A DNA stretch of 64,000 bases from DASPFV01 sp035620975 (GCA_035620975.1 DASPFV010000264.1:3690-67689); one strand, 5' to 3'. Positions 7,698-16,064 are shown, counted from the first letter of the stretch. Made by a program: numbers and translations. The notes: generated from the letters alone by a model not told the origin.

Positions 7698-8992
7698 GTG
7701 GTCGTCGGAGCCTTCTCGACGAGCGACGTGTTCGCGAGGATGCACGCCCGTGCCGATCCGAGCGCCTTCCCGGGACCGCAGGCGACGGGCGTGCCCACCC
7801 TGATCGCGGCGCAGAACCGTTCGATCTGCCGGCGCGTCGCAACCCGCCGCTCGACCTGCTGCGTGCCGGACGCCGTCGCGGAGCCGGAGGCGGCTGCCGC
7901 GGGATCCGGGGTCGTGCCGCTGACCGTCTCGGAGGCCGTCGCCGCGGCCCCTGCGCTCCTGGGCGTCAACTCGACCCCCGAGGCCCGAGCCCCGCTCCCC
8001 TCCTCGAACAGCATCGCCTCGTTCTCGTTCTTCAGGATCAACGTACCCTTCGTGCCCATGAACATCTCGTACGCATCGTCGAACGCGTTGGACTCGATCG
8101 AGGTGAACGTGGCGGTCCTACCGCCGGAGTATTCGAAGGTCCCGTAGACGTGGTCGGGTGTCTCACGTCCGTCCTTGAAGCGATAGACCCCGCCTGACGC
8201 CACGACGCGCGTCGGCTCGCTGTCGAAGAACCAGTTCGCGATGTTCAGCTGGTGGCTCCCGAGCTCGGCGAACAGGCCCTGCGAATACTTGTTGTACAGG
8301 CGCCAGTTGAGCAGGTGCTCGAATGTCGGATACCCCCAGCGCGACGGATCGTAATCGGGCGAGGGAGGCTGGCCCGTGCGCCGCCAGTTCGCGTTGCGGT
8401 GCCAGACCAGCCGCGCGTAATAGACGTCGCCGAGCAGACCGGGCCGGATGACGCCGTCGTAGGTCGCTTCGTACAGCGGATTGTAGAAGCGCTGGTAGCC
8501 AATCTCCAGCACCCGCCCGGCGCGGAGGGCCGCATCGCGCATGCGCTCGCAGCCCGCCACGTCCCACGCCATCATCTTCTCGCAGAGCACGTGCCTGCCG
8601 GCCTCGAGACAGCCGACGGTGATCTCCGCGTGGGCCCAGAGCGGCGGCGCGAGGACGACGGCTTCGATGTCCTCCTTCTGCAGCATCTCGGGCCACTCGA
8701 CGTAGTGCCGCGCCGGCGGCAGCGAGTTCTGCTTCAGGATTTCGTCGGCCCGCGCGAGCTGCGTCGGGTTGATGTCGCACAGCGCGCGCACCTCGGCGTG
8801 CGGCGCCCGCGTGGAGTCCAGGAGGGCGCGCCCCTGGCCCCCGACGCCGATGAACCCGAGGCGCACGGGACCGCCCGGCAGCGGCCCCTTGATCGCCGCC
8901 GTGGCGCCGAGCGCGGCCAGCGCCGGGGTCCCGGCGAGCGCTTTTAGGAAAGTGCGGCGCCCGAGCGCCTGCTGTTCCGGCGTCAGGGTCAT
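7694..8992 (-). CDS. Gfo/Idh/MocA oxidoreductase with Tat signal and low-complexity insert
   Basis: A 432-residue NAD(P)-dependent oxidoreductase. The N-terminus has a Tat motif (RRTFLKALAG) followed by a hydrophobic segment, so it is probably exported folded with its cofactor. The Rossmann loop reads GFIGVGGQGRA (about 45-55). The usual EKP motif is EKM here. The C-terminal domain contains the substrate region HLLNWRLYNKYSQGLFAELGSHQLN. Residues about 345-395 are an Ala/Ser/Thr/Gly-rich insert not expected in the fold, followed by a normal helix. ATG 8992 overlaps the stop of the DoxX-like gene. It probably oxidises a sugar or glycoside in the periplasm; substrate unknown. Confidence 0.82.
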   Translation of the reverse strand: MTLTPEQQALGRRTFLKALAGTPALAALGATAAIKGPLPGGPVRLGFIGVGGQGRALLDSTRAPHAEVRALCDINPTQLARADEILKQNSLPPARHYVEWPEMLQKEDIEAVVLAPPLWAHAEITVGCLEAGRHVLCEKMMAWDVAGCERMRDAALRAGRVLEIGYQRFYNPLYEATYDGVIRPGLLGDVYYARLVWHRNANWRRTGQPPSPDYDPSRWGYPTFEHLLNWRLYNKYSQGLFAELGSHQLNIANWFFDSEPTRVVASGGVYRFKDGRETPDHVYGTFEYSGGRTATFTSIESNAFDDAYEMFMGTKGTLILKNENEAMLFEEGSGARASGVELTPRSAGAAATASETVSGTTPDPAAAASGSATASGTQQVERRVATRRQIERFCAAIRVGTPVACGPGKALGSARACILANTSLVEKAPTTT

Positions 8993-9528
8993 AACACGGC
9001 CTCCGGCGCGCCGACCGGCGCGCGCGCCACCCCGCGGCGCAGCACGTCGAGTCCCGCAATCCGGCCCGTCCGGAACACGAGCACCACGCAGACGGCTGCC
9101 GCCTCGATGAGGTTCTTGTTGACGATCAGGTAGGTGCCCTCGCTCCGCGGCTCTGGAACACCCTGCAGCGGGATGGCCGACAGGTAGAACGCGGCCAGCA
9201 ACCCGAGCGCGAGCACGCAGCCGAGCTGCGTAAACAGCCCGAGCACGAGCAGGAGCCCCGCGACGAGGAGCGCGAAGGCGACCCCCCGATCGACCCACGG
9301 CGCCCAGGCCGGGTCGGCCAGGACGTGGAACACCTCGCCGAACGGCCCACCGGCATTCCTGAGGTAGCCCGCCGAGCTGAAGCGCTCGAGCGGCACGCCG
9401 GCGCGCGTCCACGCCGGATACAGGAGCTTGAAATAGCCCTCGTACAGGAAGTGCCAGCCGATGAGCGTCCTGAGCAGGACGAGCAGCAGCTGCTGCGTAC
9501 CCGACAGCGCCCGGGGACGATCGAGCAT
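8989..9528 (-). CDS. DoxX-family membrane protein
   Basis: A 179-residue integral membrane protein with four hydrophobic segments, opening with LLRTLIGWHFLYEGYFKLLYP, the hallmark of the DoxX family (small quinone- or redox-associated membrane proteins). The ATG at 9528 is preferred over one at 9579, which would lie across the predicted promoter. It is the first gene of the five-gene run; its stop overlaps the ATG of the Gfo/Idh gene. In related genomes such DoxX-like proteins often sit beside exported Gfo/Idh enzymes, so it may pass electrons from sugar oxidation to the membrane; this is inference. Confidence 0.75.
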   Translation of the reverse strand: MLDRPRALSGTQQLLLVLLRTLIGWHFLYEGYFKLLYPAWTRAGVPLERFSSAGYLRNAGGPFGEVFHVLADPAWAPWVDRGVAFALLVAGLLLVLGLFTQLGCVLALGLLAAFYLSAIPLQGVPEPRSEGTYLIVNKNLIEAAAVCVVLVFRTGRIAGLDVLRRGVARAPVGAPEAVL

Positions 9529-9550
9529 CAGCCTTCCTCGTTGGGCCCCG

Positions 9551-9579
9551 AGGCTACGTGCCCGGGACCCTGCTGTCAA
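9551..9579 (-). promoter_or_regulatory. Sigma-70-like promoter of the DoxX-to-MFS operon
   Basis: On the minus strand a consensus TTGACA (9579-9574) is followed by a 17-bp spacer and TAGCCT (9556-9551), 22 bp upstream of the DoxX-like start codon. Confidence 0.5.
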
Positions 9580-9581
9580 GA

Positions 9582-9593
9582 ATCATATATGAT
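9582..9593. promoter_or_regulatory. Palindromic operator candidate ATCATATATGAT
   Basis: A perfect 12-bp palindrome in an otherwise GC-rich 91-bp divergent intergenic region, abutting the -35 box of the leftward promoter and 26 bp before the GH88 start. It could bind the GntR regulator encoded at 6990-7697 and control both directions. It also contains TATGAT, a possible -10 for the rightward gene. Confidence 0.45.
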
Positions 9594-9619
9594 GTGCGCC
9601 GTTACTGTCCCCTGACCGC

Positions 9620-10996
9620 GTGACCATCGATCCCGACCGCTCCCGCACGCCCGCCGGTCTCCTGCCCAAGATCGACCGGCTCTTCGAGATCTCGGGTCCG
9701 AAGATCAGGGCGCTCGAGTCCCGCTGGCCTGCCGGGGCCGGGGCCCCGGTCTTCACCGTCGCCGGGCGGTACGAGTCCCGTGGCTGGACGGAGTGGACGC
9801 AGGGCTTCCAGTTCGGCTCCGCTCTGCTGCAGTTCGACGCCACGGACGAGCGCGCCTTTCTGGATCTCGGCCGCAGCCGGACTCTGGATCGCATGGCGCC
9901 CCACCTCACGCACGTCGGCGTCCACGATCACGGGTTCAACAACGTCAGCACCTACGGCGCGCTCTGGCGGCTGGCTCGCGAGGGCCGGATCGATGCCAGC
10001 GACTTCGAGGTGCAGCTCTACGAGCTCGCGCTGAAGATCAGCGGCGCGGTGCAGGCCCGGCGCTGGACGGCGATCCCGGACGGCGGCTTCATCTGCTCCT
10101 TCAACGGCGCCCACTCGCTCTTCGTCGACACGATCCGCTCCCTGCGTGCGCTGGCTCTCTCGCACCGCCTCGGGCATCGCCTGTCCGAAGAACAGGATGC
10201 GCCCGTCAACCTGCTGGAGCGGCTGGTGCAGCACGCCCGTGCCACCGCCCGGTACGCGGTCTACTACGGCGAGGGTCGTGACGTGTACGACGTACGCGGG
10301 CGGGTGGCCCACGAAAGCCTGTTCAACGTGGCCAACGGCAGTTACCGGGGCCCCAACAGCCAGCAGGGCTTCTCCCCCTTCACGACGTGGACGCGCGGTC
10401 TGGCCTGGGCGATGCTCGGATTCGCCGAGCAGCTCGAGTTCCTGGGCACGGTGCCGGCCGGCGAGCTCGCCCCGCTCGGAGGCGGCGAGGCTATCGAGGG
10501 CTGGATGCGCGACGCGGCGATCGCCACCTGCGATTTCTATCTCGATCGCGCCACGGCCGCCGACGGGATGCCGTACTGGGACACGGGCGCGCCGGGACTG
10601 ACCGAACTGGGCGACTGGCGGAGCCGGCCGGCCGACCCCTTCAACGGCCGGGAACCCGTCGACAGCTCGGCGGCGGCGATCGCCGCGCAGGGGCTGCTCA
10701 GGCTCGGGCGCGTGCTGACGGCGCGCGGGGAGGACGGCACGCGCTACACGCAGGCGGGGCTGCATGTTCTCGATACCCTGCTGGACGAACGGGGCCCATA
10801 TCTGAGCCGGGCGCCCGATCACGAAGGACTCCTGCTGCACTCCGTCTACCACCGGCCGAACGGCTGGGATTACGTCCCCCCCGGGTCGCAGATCCCGTGC
10901 GGCGAATCGAGCCAGTGGGGCGATTATCACCTGCGCGAAGCCGCGCTTTACGTCAGGCGGCTGGCGCAGCAGTCGATCTACCTGACGTTTTTCTGA
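9620..10996 (+). CDS. Glycoside hydrolase family 88-type unsaturated glucuronyl hydrolase
   Basis: A 458-residue (alpha/alpha)6-barrel enzyme that hydrates the 4,5-double bond of terminal unsaturated uronic acids made by polysaccharide lyases and so releases the sugar behind them. The two catalytic Asp candidates are Asp103 in GVHDHGFNN and Asp170 in FNGAHSLFVDT. Other GH88 landmarks are FTTWTRGLAWAMLGF, PVDSSAAAIAAQGLL and the C-terminal NGWDYVPPGSQIPCGESSQW. The start is GTG at 9620. No signal peptide is visible, so it acts in the cytoplasm on imported oligosaccharides. It opens a rightward set containing later steps of the same pathway. GH105 is the related alternative. Confidence 0.85.
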   Translation: MTIDPDRSRTPAGLLPKIDRLFEISGPKIRALESRWPAGAGAPVFTVAGRYESRGWTEWTQGFQFGSALLQFDATDERAFLDLGRSRTLDRMAPHLTHVGVHDHGFNNVSTYGALWRLAREGRIDASDFEVQLYELALKISGAVQARRWTAIPDGGFICSFNGAHSLFVDTIRSLRALALSHRLGHRLSEEQDAPVNLLERLVQHARATARYAVYYGEGRDVYDVRGRVAHESLFNVANGSYRGPNSQQGFSPFTTWTRGLAWAMLGFAEQLEFLGTVPAGELAPLGGGEAIEGWMRDAAIATCDFYLDRATAADGMPYWDTGAPGLTELGDWRSRPADPFNGREPVDSSAAAIAAQGLLRLGRVLTARGEDGTRYTQAGLHVLDTLLDERGPYLSRAPDHEGLLLHSVYHRPNGWDYVPPGSQIPCGESSQWGDYHLREAALYVRRLAQQSIYLTFF

Positions 10997-11005
10997 TGTC
11001 GCGCC

Positions 11006-11800
11006 GTGGCCGCTGATCCAGCCCCTGCCGGGCCGCCCCGCGTCGCCGTCGTCACCGGCGGGACTCGCGGAATCGGGCTGGGGATTGCCCGCGCGCTGGC
11101 CGCGGAGCACTGGAGCCTCGCGCTCTGCGGCCTGCGTCCGCGCGATGAGGTTGCAGGGGTGCTCGACGAACTGGCCGGCCCGGGACGCGTCGTGGAGTAC
11201 TGGCCCGCAGACGTGGGCCGCAGGGCCGATCGGGAGCGCCTCGTCGGCGAACTGACGGCGAGATTTCCTGCCGTGCACGCGCTGGTCAACAACGCCGGCC
11301 GCGCGCCCCGCGTGCGTGCCGATCTGCTGGATGCCTCGGAGGCGAGCTTCGAGGAGCTCATTGCGACGAACCTGCAGGGGCCATACTTCCTGACGCAGGC
11401 GCTGGCGCGGCATTTCCTCAGTTCGGCGGGGACCGGAACGGAACGCCGCGCCGTCGTCTTCGTCACCTCCGTCTCGGCCGAGCTGGCATCGACGAACCGG
11501 GGCGAGTACTGCGTCAGCAAGGCCGGGCTCGCGATGGCCGTGCAGCTCTTCGCGCTCCGGCTCGCTCCCGCGGGCGTCTCCGTGTTCGAAGTGCGGCCCG
11601 GCGTGATTGCGACGGACATGACGGCCGGAGTCAAGGAGATGTACGACCGGCGCATCGCGGAGGGACTCGTGCCCGAGGGGCGATGGGGCCAGCCGGGCGA
11701 CGTCGGGCGCGTCGTGGCGGCGCTGCTGCGCGGCGACCTGCCGTACTCGACCGGCTCGGTGATTCACGTGGACGGCGGGCTGACGCTGGGCCGGCTCTGA
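11006..11800 (+). CDS. Short-chain dehydrogenase/reductase (possible KduD-type step)
   Basis: A 264-residue classical SDR with the cofactor loop TGGTRGIGLGIA (about 17-28), NNAG at about 95, the catalytic Ser in VTSVSAE and Tyr/Lys in GEYCVSKAG, and a C-terminal YSTGSVIHVDGG. The GTG start follows the GH88 stop by 9 bp, so the two are co-transcribed. Placed between GH88 and the IolB/KduI-like isomerase, it could be the reductase that turns 2,5-diketo-3-deoxygluconate into 2-keto-3-deoxygluconate. That role is inferred from context; the fold itself is clear. Confidence 0.8.
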   Translation: MAADPAPAGPPRVAVVTGGTRGIGLGIARALAAEHWSLALCGLRPRDEVAGVLDELAGPGRVVEYWPADVGRRADRERLVGELTARFPAVHALVNNAGRAPRVRADLLDASEASFEELIATNLQGPYFLTQALARHFLSSAGTGTERRAVVFVTSVSAELASTNRGEYCVSKAGLAMAVQLFALRLAPAGVSVFEVRPGVIATDMTAGVKEMYDRRIAEGLVPEGRWGQPGDVGRVVAALLRGDLPYSTGSVIHVDGGLTLGRL

Positions 11801-11822
11801 CCGGATCGGGCGACGACCGCTC

Positions 11823-12149
11823 CTATGTTTCGATATGAAAGACCTCACGCAGCGTGGCGCTCTCGGGACTGTCATCGGGGTGGGTCGGCATGAGGTCGCG
11901 CATGTACCGCCACCATCGCTGGCACACCTCGGTCCCGGCGACGGCGGCCCAGCGTTCCTCGCTCTCGATCTCGGCATAGGCGAACAGATCGTTGGTTGCC
12001 GGATCCAGGAAAATCGAGTACGTGTGGACACCGTGGGCGAGCAGTGCCTCCTCGAGCTCGGCCCAGATCGGCTGGTGGCGCCGCGCGTACTCGGCCGCGG
12101 CGCCGGGGTACACGCGCATGCGGAAGGCTTTGCGGATCACGGCCAGCAT
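11823..12149 (-). CDS. rhaM: L-rhamnose mutarotase
   Basis: A 108-residue member of the RhaM family, which interconverts alpha and beta anomers of L-rhamnose. It has the family's compact fold and signatures: RKAFRMRVYPGAAAEYARRH (substrate His/Tyr), HGVHTYSIFLDPATNDLFAY and the tail WRYMRDLMP. Typical length is about 104. The ATG at 12149 is used; the ATTCGGAAG codons following it match the usual start of the family. It runs opposite to the neighbours. Its presence beside GH88 suggests a substrate that contains rhamnose and uronic acid, such as rhamnogalacturonan or ulvan fragments. Confidence 0.85.
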   Translation of the reverse strand: MLAVIRKAFRMRVYPGAAAEYARRHQPIWAELEEALLAHGVHTYSIFLDPATNDLFAYAEIESEERWAAVAGTEVCQRWWRYMRDLMPTHPDDSPESATLREVFHIET

Positions 12150-12223
12150 CTTCGCACGAGGTGGGCGGCCGGTGCGCAGCAGCGGGCCATCGAACGAGCC
12201 TGCAGGCTCCGGCAGGGTCAACC

Positions 12224-13342
12224 GTGAACGAAACCGCCGAGAAGAGCGACCGCCTGCAGCGCCTGGCTGCCGCCGAGTCCGTCAGCGGGATCCTGCTGAC
12301 GCTCCAGCCGAATTTCGCCTGGCTGACCGGCGGGCGCACCAACCGCATCGATGGCTCGCGCGAGGCCGGCGCCGGCGCGCTGCTGATCACTGTCGACGGA
12401 CGGCGGTTCGCGATCGCCAGCCGGATCGAGAGACCGCGTCTGACGCAGGAAGCGCTGGACGGACTCGAGTTCGAGATCGTCGAGTACCCGTGGACGGAGG
12501 AACGGGCGGATCCCGGGCTCGTCTACCGCCTTGCCGCGAAGGCGGCGGGGGGGCGCATCGGTACCGACGGCGTGTCGGCCGACGCGCTCCCACTGGACGG
12601 CCGGATCACCCGCCTCCGGACGCCGCTGCTCGCACCCGAGATCGAACGCTATCGCGAGCTCGGCCGTGACGTCGGTCGCATTCTCGGCGAAACAGCCCGT
12701 GCGACCACGCCTGGCGCGACCGAGGAGGCGATCGCCGGTTCCCTGGGCGCCGCGCTGATGCGCGCGGGCATCCGGCCCGTCGTCCTGCTGAGCGCCGCGG
12801 ACGACCGGATCTCCCGGTTCCGGCACCCGGTGCCGACGCCGCTGCCGTGGCGCCATCGGTTGCTGCTCGCCACGTGCGCGGAACGCCACGGGCTGGTGGT
12901 GGCGGCGTCGCGGCTCGTGACCGCCGCTGCGCCTGACGCGGATCTGATCCGCCGGACCGAGGCGGCCGCGCGCGTGTGCGGCGCGCTCCTGGAAGCGACC
13001 AGGGCCGGCGCGACCGGCGCGGCCCTCTTCGAGGCGGCCGCGGACGCGTACAGCACATGCGGATATCCCGGAGAAGAACAGTTGCACCACCAGGGCGGCG
13101 CGATCGGATACCGCGCCCGCGACTGGGTGGCGCACCCGCGGTCGGACGAGATCGTCACCCCGGCGCAGGCGTTCGCGTGGAATCCGACCGTGACGGGAAC
13201 GAAGATCGAGGAGACCGTCCTGCTCCACACGGACGGCCGGTACGAGACCGTCACCACGACGGAGGGATGGCCGGCAATCCGCGTCCGAGTCCGGGATTGC
13301 ACTGTGGGCCTGCCCGGCATTCTGTCGGGCGCAGGCAGGTAA
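12224..13342 (+). CDS. M24-fold (creatinase/aminopeptidase P-like) protein lacking metal ligands
   Basis: A 372-residue two-domain protein. Residues 1-135 resemble the creatinase N-terminal domain; residues 140-370 form a pita-bread M24 fold. In active metallopeptidases five residues (Asp, Asp, His, Glu, Glu) bind two metals. Here the Asp-bearing strand pair reads LLLATCAERHGLVVAASR, without either Asp, and the first Glu position is WNP. Only a His (HHQGGAIGY) and the last Glu (GTKIEETVLL) remain. It is therefore probably not a metallopeptidase; creatinase itself is a precedent for metal-free chemistry in this fold. GTG 12224 is the best start; it lies back to back with rhaM. Function unknown. 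Confidence 0.75.
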   Translation: MNETAEKSDRLQRLAAAESVSGILLTLQPNFAWLTGGRTNRIDGSREAGAGALLITVDGRRFAIASRIERPRLTQEALDGLEFEIVEYPWTEERADPGLVYRLAAKAAGGRIGTDGVSADALPLDGRITRLRTPLLAPEIERYRELGRDVGRILGETARATTPGATEEAIAGSLGAALMRAGIRPVVLLSAADDRISRFRHPVPTPLPWRHRLLLATCAERHGLVVAASRLVTAAAPDADLIRRTEAAARVCGALLEATRAGATGAALFEAAADAYSTCGYPGEEQLHHQGGAIGYRARDWVAHPRSDEIVTPAQAFAWNPTVTGTKIEETVLLHTDGRYETVTTTEGWPAIRVRVRDCTVGLPGILSGAGR

Positions 13343-13400
13343 CCGTGCCGACTTGCGCGCGCACGGCGTTCGGAGTACGAATCGATCCGAGTCGACCAAC

Positions 13401-14192
13401 ATGCTGAACGAAACCCTCTTCAGACAGCCGCGGCAAAGCGGCATCCAGGTCCTGCAGCAGCGCGGCCGCGCCGGCGCGCGCGAGCTGACGACGCGGCGGC
13501 TGACGCTCGAGGCGGGCGGCACAGCCGATTTCGGATCCTCCGACGAGGAGACGGTCCTCGTCCTTCAACACGGCCGCGGCGCGCTGACCGCCGGCGGATC
13601 GCAGTGGACCGTCAGCCGCGACAGCGTCTTCACGGAACGGGCCACCGCGCTCTATCTGCCGGCCGGCGTGCCGCTCCACGTCGCGGCGCAGACGGCGTTC
13701 GAAGCCGTGCTCTTCTCGACCCCGGCGCCGAAAGGGGGATCCCCCGTGCTCGCGACGCCTGACGAGGTGCGCGTGAACGCCCGCGGGCGTGGCAACTACG
13801 CCCGCGAGGTGCACGACATCTTCGTGACCGACCCGCACGTCAGGCGCCTCATGGTCGGCGAGACGTTCAACCCTCCGGGCCACTGGAGCAGCTTCCCGCC
13901 CCACAAACACGACGGCCGCGATGGCGAGCCGACGCTGGAAGAGGTGTACTACTTCCGCGTCGATCCGCCGCAGGGGTTCGGACAGCAGATGCTGTACACG
14001 GCCGACGGCGAAACGGTTACCCACGCGGTCCGCGACGGCGACGCCGTGCTGCTGCCGTATGGCTACCACCCCGTGTCGTCGCCGCCCGGCTATCGCCTCT
14101 ACTACCTCTGGGGCATGGCCGGCGAGCAGCGCAAGCTCGCGCTGCACGAAGATCCCTCGCACACGTGGATTCACGACGCGGCCCAGGCCTGA
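13401..14192 (+). CDS. iolB: IolB/KduI-type bicupin isomerase
   Basis: A 263-residue bicupin of the 5-deoxy-glucuronate isomerase (IolB) family. The C-terminal cupin shows the metal-binding pattern PHKHDG followed by LEEVYYFRVDPPQGFG, and VLLPYGYHPVSSPPGY near the end. IolB normally acts in inositol breakdown, but no other clear iol gene lies in the window. The genes on both sides (GH88, SDR, KDPG aldolase, KDG kinase) instead point to the analogous KduI reaction, converting 5-keto-4-deoxyuronate to 2,5-diketo-3-deoxygluconate. The family call is strong; the substrate is inferred. ATG 13401 fits family length (about 270). Confidence 0.8.
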   Translation: MLNETLFRQPRQSGIQVLQQRGRAGARELTTRRLTLEAGGTADFGSSDEETVLVLQHGRGALTAGGSQWTVSRDSVFTERATALYLPAGVPLHVAAQTAFEAVLFSTPAPKGGSPVLATPDEVRVNARGRGNYAREVHDIFVTDPHVRRLMVGETFNPPGHWSSFPPHKHDGRDGEPTLEEVYYFRVDPPQGFGQQMLYTADGETVTHAVRDGDAVLLPYGYHPVSSPPGYRLYYLWGMAGEQRKLALHEDPSHTWIHDAAQA

Positions 14193-14246
14193 AATCAGGG
14201 AACGCGCCGGGACCCCAGGCCGGGGGCGTGTGGAACGGAATCGAAC

Positions 14247-14903
14247 ATGAAAGCGAGCCGATCGGAGATCACGGAAGCCGTCGAGCGGGCCGGCATCGTG
14301 GCCGTCATCCGCATGAAGGAACCCGGGCGGGTGCGCGCGGTCGTCGACGCGATCGCCGAGGGGGGCGTGCGCGTGCTCGAGGTCACGATGACGGTGCCGA
14401 ATGCGGTCGAGCTCATAGCCAGCCTCGCGCCGACCATGCCCCCCGGGTTCTACTTCGGGGCGGGCACCGTCGTCGACGCCGGAACGGTCGCACGCGTCGT
14501 CGATGCGGGCGCGCAGTTCGTCGTATCGCCGGTCTTCCGGCGCGAGGTCATCTCGGCAGGCCACGCCCGCGGAGTCCCGGTCATGCCAGGCTGCTTCAGC
14601 CCCACCGAGATCCTGGACGCCTGGGATGCCGGCGCCGACATCGTCAAGGTCTTTCCGGCGACGACGCTCGGCCCGGGATTCTTCAAGGACCTGCGCGGAC
14701 CGCTGCCGCATGTGAAGGTCATGCCCACCGGCGGCGTGACCGTCGACAACGCCGGTGACTGGATTCGCGCCGGCGCGATTGCCGTCGGCGTCGGCTCGGC
14801 CCTGCTGGACACGACGGCGATCGCGGAGGGGCGCTACGGCGTGCTGCGGGCCAACGCGGAGCGGATCGTGGCCAACGTGAAGGCAGCCCGGGAGAACCGG
14901 TGA
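14247..14903 (+). CDS. eda: 2-keto-3-deoxy-6-phosphogluconate aldolase
   Basis: A 218-residue class I aldolase that splits KDPG into pyruvate and glyceraldehyde-3-phosphate. Motifs in order: VAVIRMKEPGR, LEVTMTVPNA with the catalytic Glu, FGAGTVVDAG, MPGCFSPTEI, the Schiff-base Lys in DIVKVFPA, and the phosphate-binding MPTGGV. Length matches the family (about 205-215). The stop overlaps the start of the KDG kinase gene. It is the last step of the uronate pathway gathered in this region and also serves the Entner-Doudoroff route. Confidence 0.9.
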   Translation: MKASRSEITEAVERAGIVAVIRMKEPGRVRAVVDAIAEGGVRVLEVTMTVPNAVELIASLAPTMPPGFYFGAGTVVDAGTVARVVDAGAQFVVSPVFRREVISAGHARGVPVMPGCFSPTEILDAWDAGADIVKVFPATTLGPGFFKDLRGPLPHVKVMPTGGVTVDNAGDWIRAGAIAVGVGSALLDTTAIAEGRYGVLRANAERIVANVKAARENR

Positions 14904-15931
14904 TGGCCAGGGTGGTGACGTTCGGCGAGATCATGCTGCGACTGAGCCCGCCGGGGTTCGAGCGGTTCCTGCAGACACCAGCCTTCGTGGCGACGTTTGG
15001 CGGCGGCGAGGCCAACGTCGCGGTCAGCCTCGCGCAGTTCGGGCTGGAGAGCGTCTACGTGACGCGGCTGCCGAAGCACGCGATTGGAGAGGCGGCCGTG
15101 CGGGCGCTGCGGACCGAAGGGGTGCTCACCGACGCGATCCTGCGTGGAGGCGACCGCATCGGCATCTACTACGCGGAGGCCGGCGCGAGCCAACGGCCGT
15201 CGGCGGTCATCTACGACCGCGCGCGATCCGCGATTGCCGAGATGCCACCGGACGCCGTGGACTGGGACGCGGTCATGAAGGGCGCCGCCTGGTTTCACAC
15301 GACCGGAATCACGCCCGCGCTCGGCGCTCGCGCGTCCGAAGCCACCCGCCTCGCGCTCACGGCCGCGCGGGCGGCAGGGGCGCGCGTCAGCGTGGATCTG
15401 AACTACCGGAAGAAACTCTGGACCGAGGCACAGGCGCAGCAGGTCATGGGGCCGCTGATGCGGCACGTGGACCTGGTCATCGCCAACGAGGAGGACCTGC
15501 AGTCGGTGCTCGGCGTCCACGTGCCAGGCACTGACGTGACGAGCGGCCAGCTGGACGTCGCGGGCTTTCAGCAGGCTGCCGCGCAGGTGACGCGCGACTT
15601 CGGGCCGCCGATGGTGGCGATCACGCTGCGCGAGAGCCTCTCGGCCAGCGACAACGGCTGGAGCGCCGTGCTCTGGGAATCGTCCACGGGAACCCTGCAT
15701 CGCAGCCAGCGGTACGACGTGAGGCTGGTGGACCGGATCGGCGGCGGCGACAGCTTCGCCGGCGGCCTCATTTACGGCCTGCTGGCCGGGCGGGCACCCG
15801 CGGACGCCCTGCGGTTCGCCGTGGCTGCAAGCGCCCTGAAGCAGTCGATCCCGGGCGACTTCAACCGGGTGACGGTGGACGAGGTAGACAGGCTGGCTGC
15901 CGGCGACGCGTCGGGGCGGGTGCAGCGCTAG
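14903..15931 (+). CDS. kdgK: 2-keto-3-deoxygluconate kinase (PfkB family)
   Basis: A 342-residue sugar kinase that phosphorylates 2-keto-3-deoxygluconate at C6 for the aldolase upstream. The N-terminus has VTFGEIMLRLSPPG and GGGEANVAVSLAQFG, the first PfkB signature; the catalytic Asp lies in RLVDRIGGGDSFAGGLIYGLL. The RIGIYYAEAGASQRPSAVIYDR region is typical of KdgK. Either GTG 14900 or ATG 14903 could start it; ATG is taken because it overlaps the aldolase stop as TGATG. Translational coupling with eda is likely. Confidence 0.88.
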   Translation: MARVVTFGEIMLRLSPPGFERFLQTPAFVATFGGGEANVAVSLAQFGLESVYVTRLPKHAIGEAAVRALRTEGVLTDAILRGGDRIGIYYAEAGASQRPSAVIYDRARSAIAEMPPDAVDWDAVMKGAAWFHTTGITPALGARASEATRLALTAARAAGARVSVDLNYRKKLWTEAQAQQVMGPLMRHVDLVIANEEDLQSVLGVHVPGTDVTSGQLDVAGFQQAAAQVTRDFGPPMVAITLRESLSASDNGWSAVLWESSTGTLHRSQRYDVRLVDRIGGGDSFAGGLIYGLLAGRAPADALRFAVAASALKQSIPGDFNRVTVDEVDRLAAGDASGRVQR

Positions 15932-16064
15932 TCCTGACGATTGTCACGCCCGTTTCCTGACCTCCCGCACTACTCCCCGCCTCCGGTACAGCGCATCATC
16001 ACGTTCGGCCCGGAACGACGGGGGCCAGCAACCCCCGCGCCGCCGAGCGATGAAGGGAGTGCGC

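Noticed and set aside
7694..8992. Assignment as inositol 2-dehydrogenase (IolG) because of the IolB-like gene nearby
   Set aside because: The enzyme has a Tat signal, an EKM variant and a different C-terminal region; it belongs to the exported Gfo/Idh branch.
9602..12031. Open reading frame of about 809 codons antisense to the GH88 and SDR genes
   Set aside because: It lies opposite two genes with clear family motifs, is rich in Arg, Ala and Gly, and has no recognisable domain. Long antisense frames are expected at this GC content.
13251..14711. 486-codon antisense frame over the IolB-like and aldolase genes
   Set aside because: Its sequence mirrors the codon pattern of the two sense genes and contains no domain.
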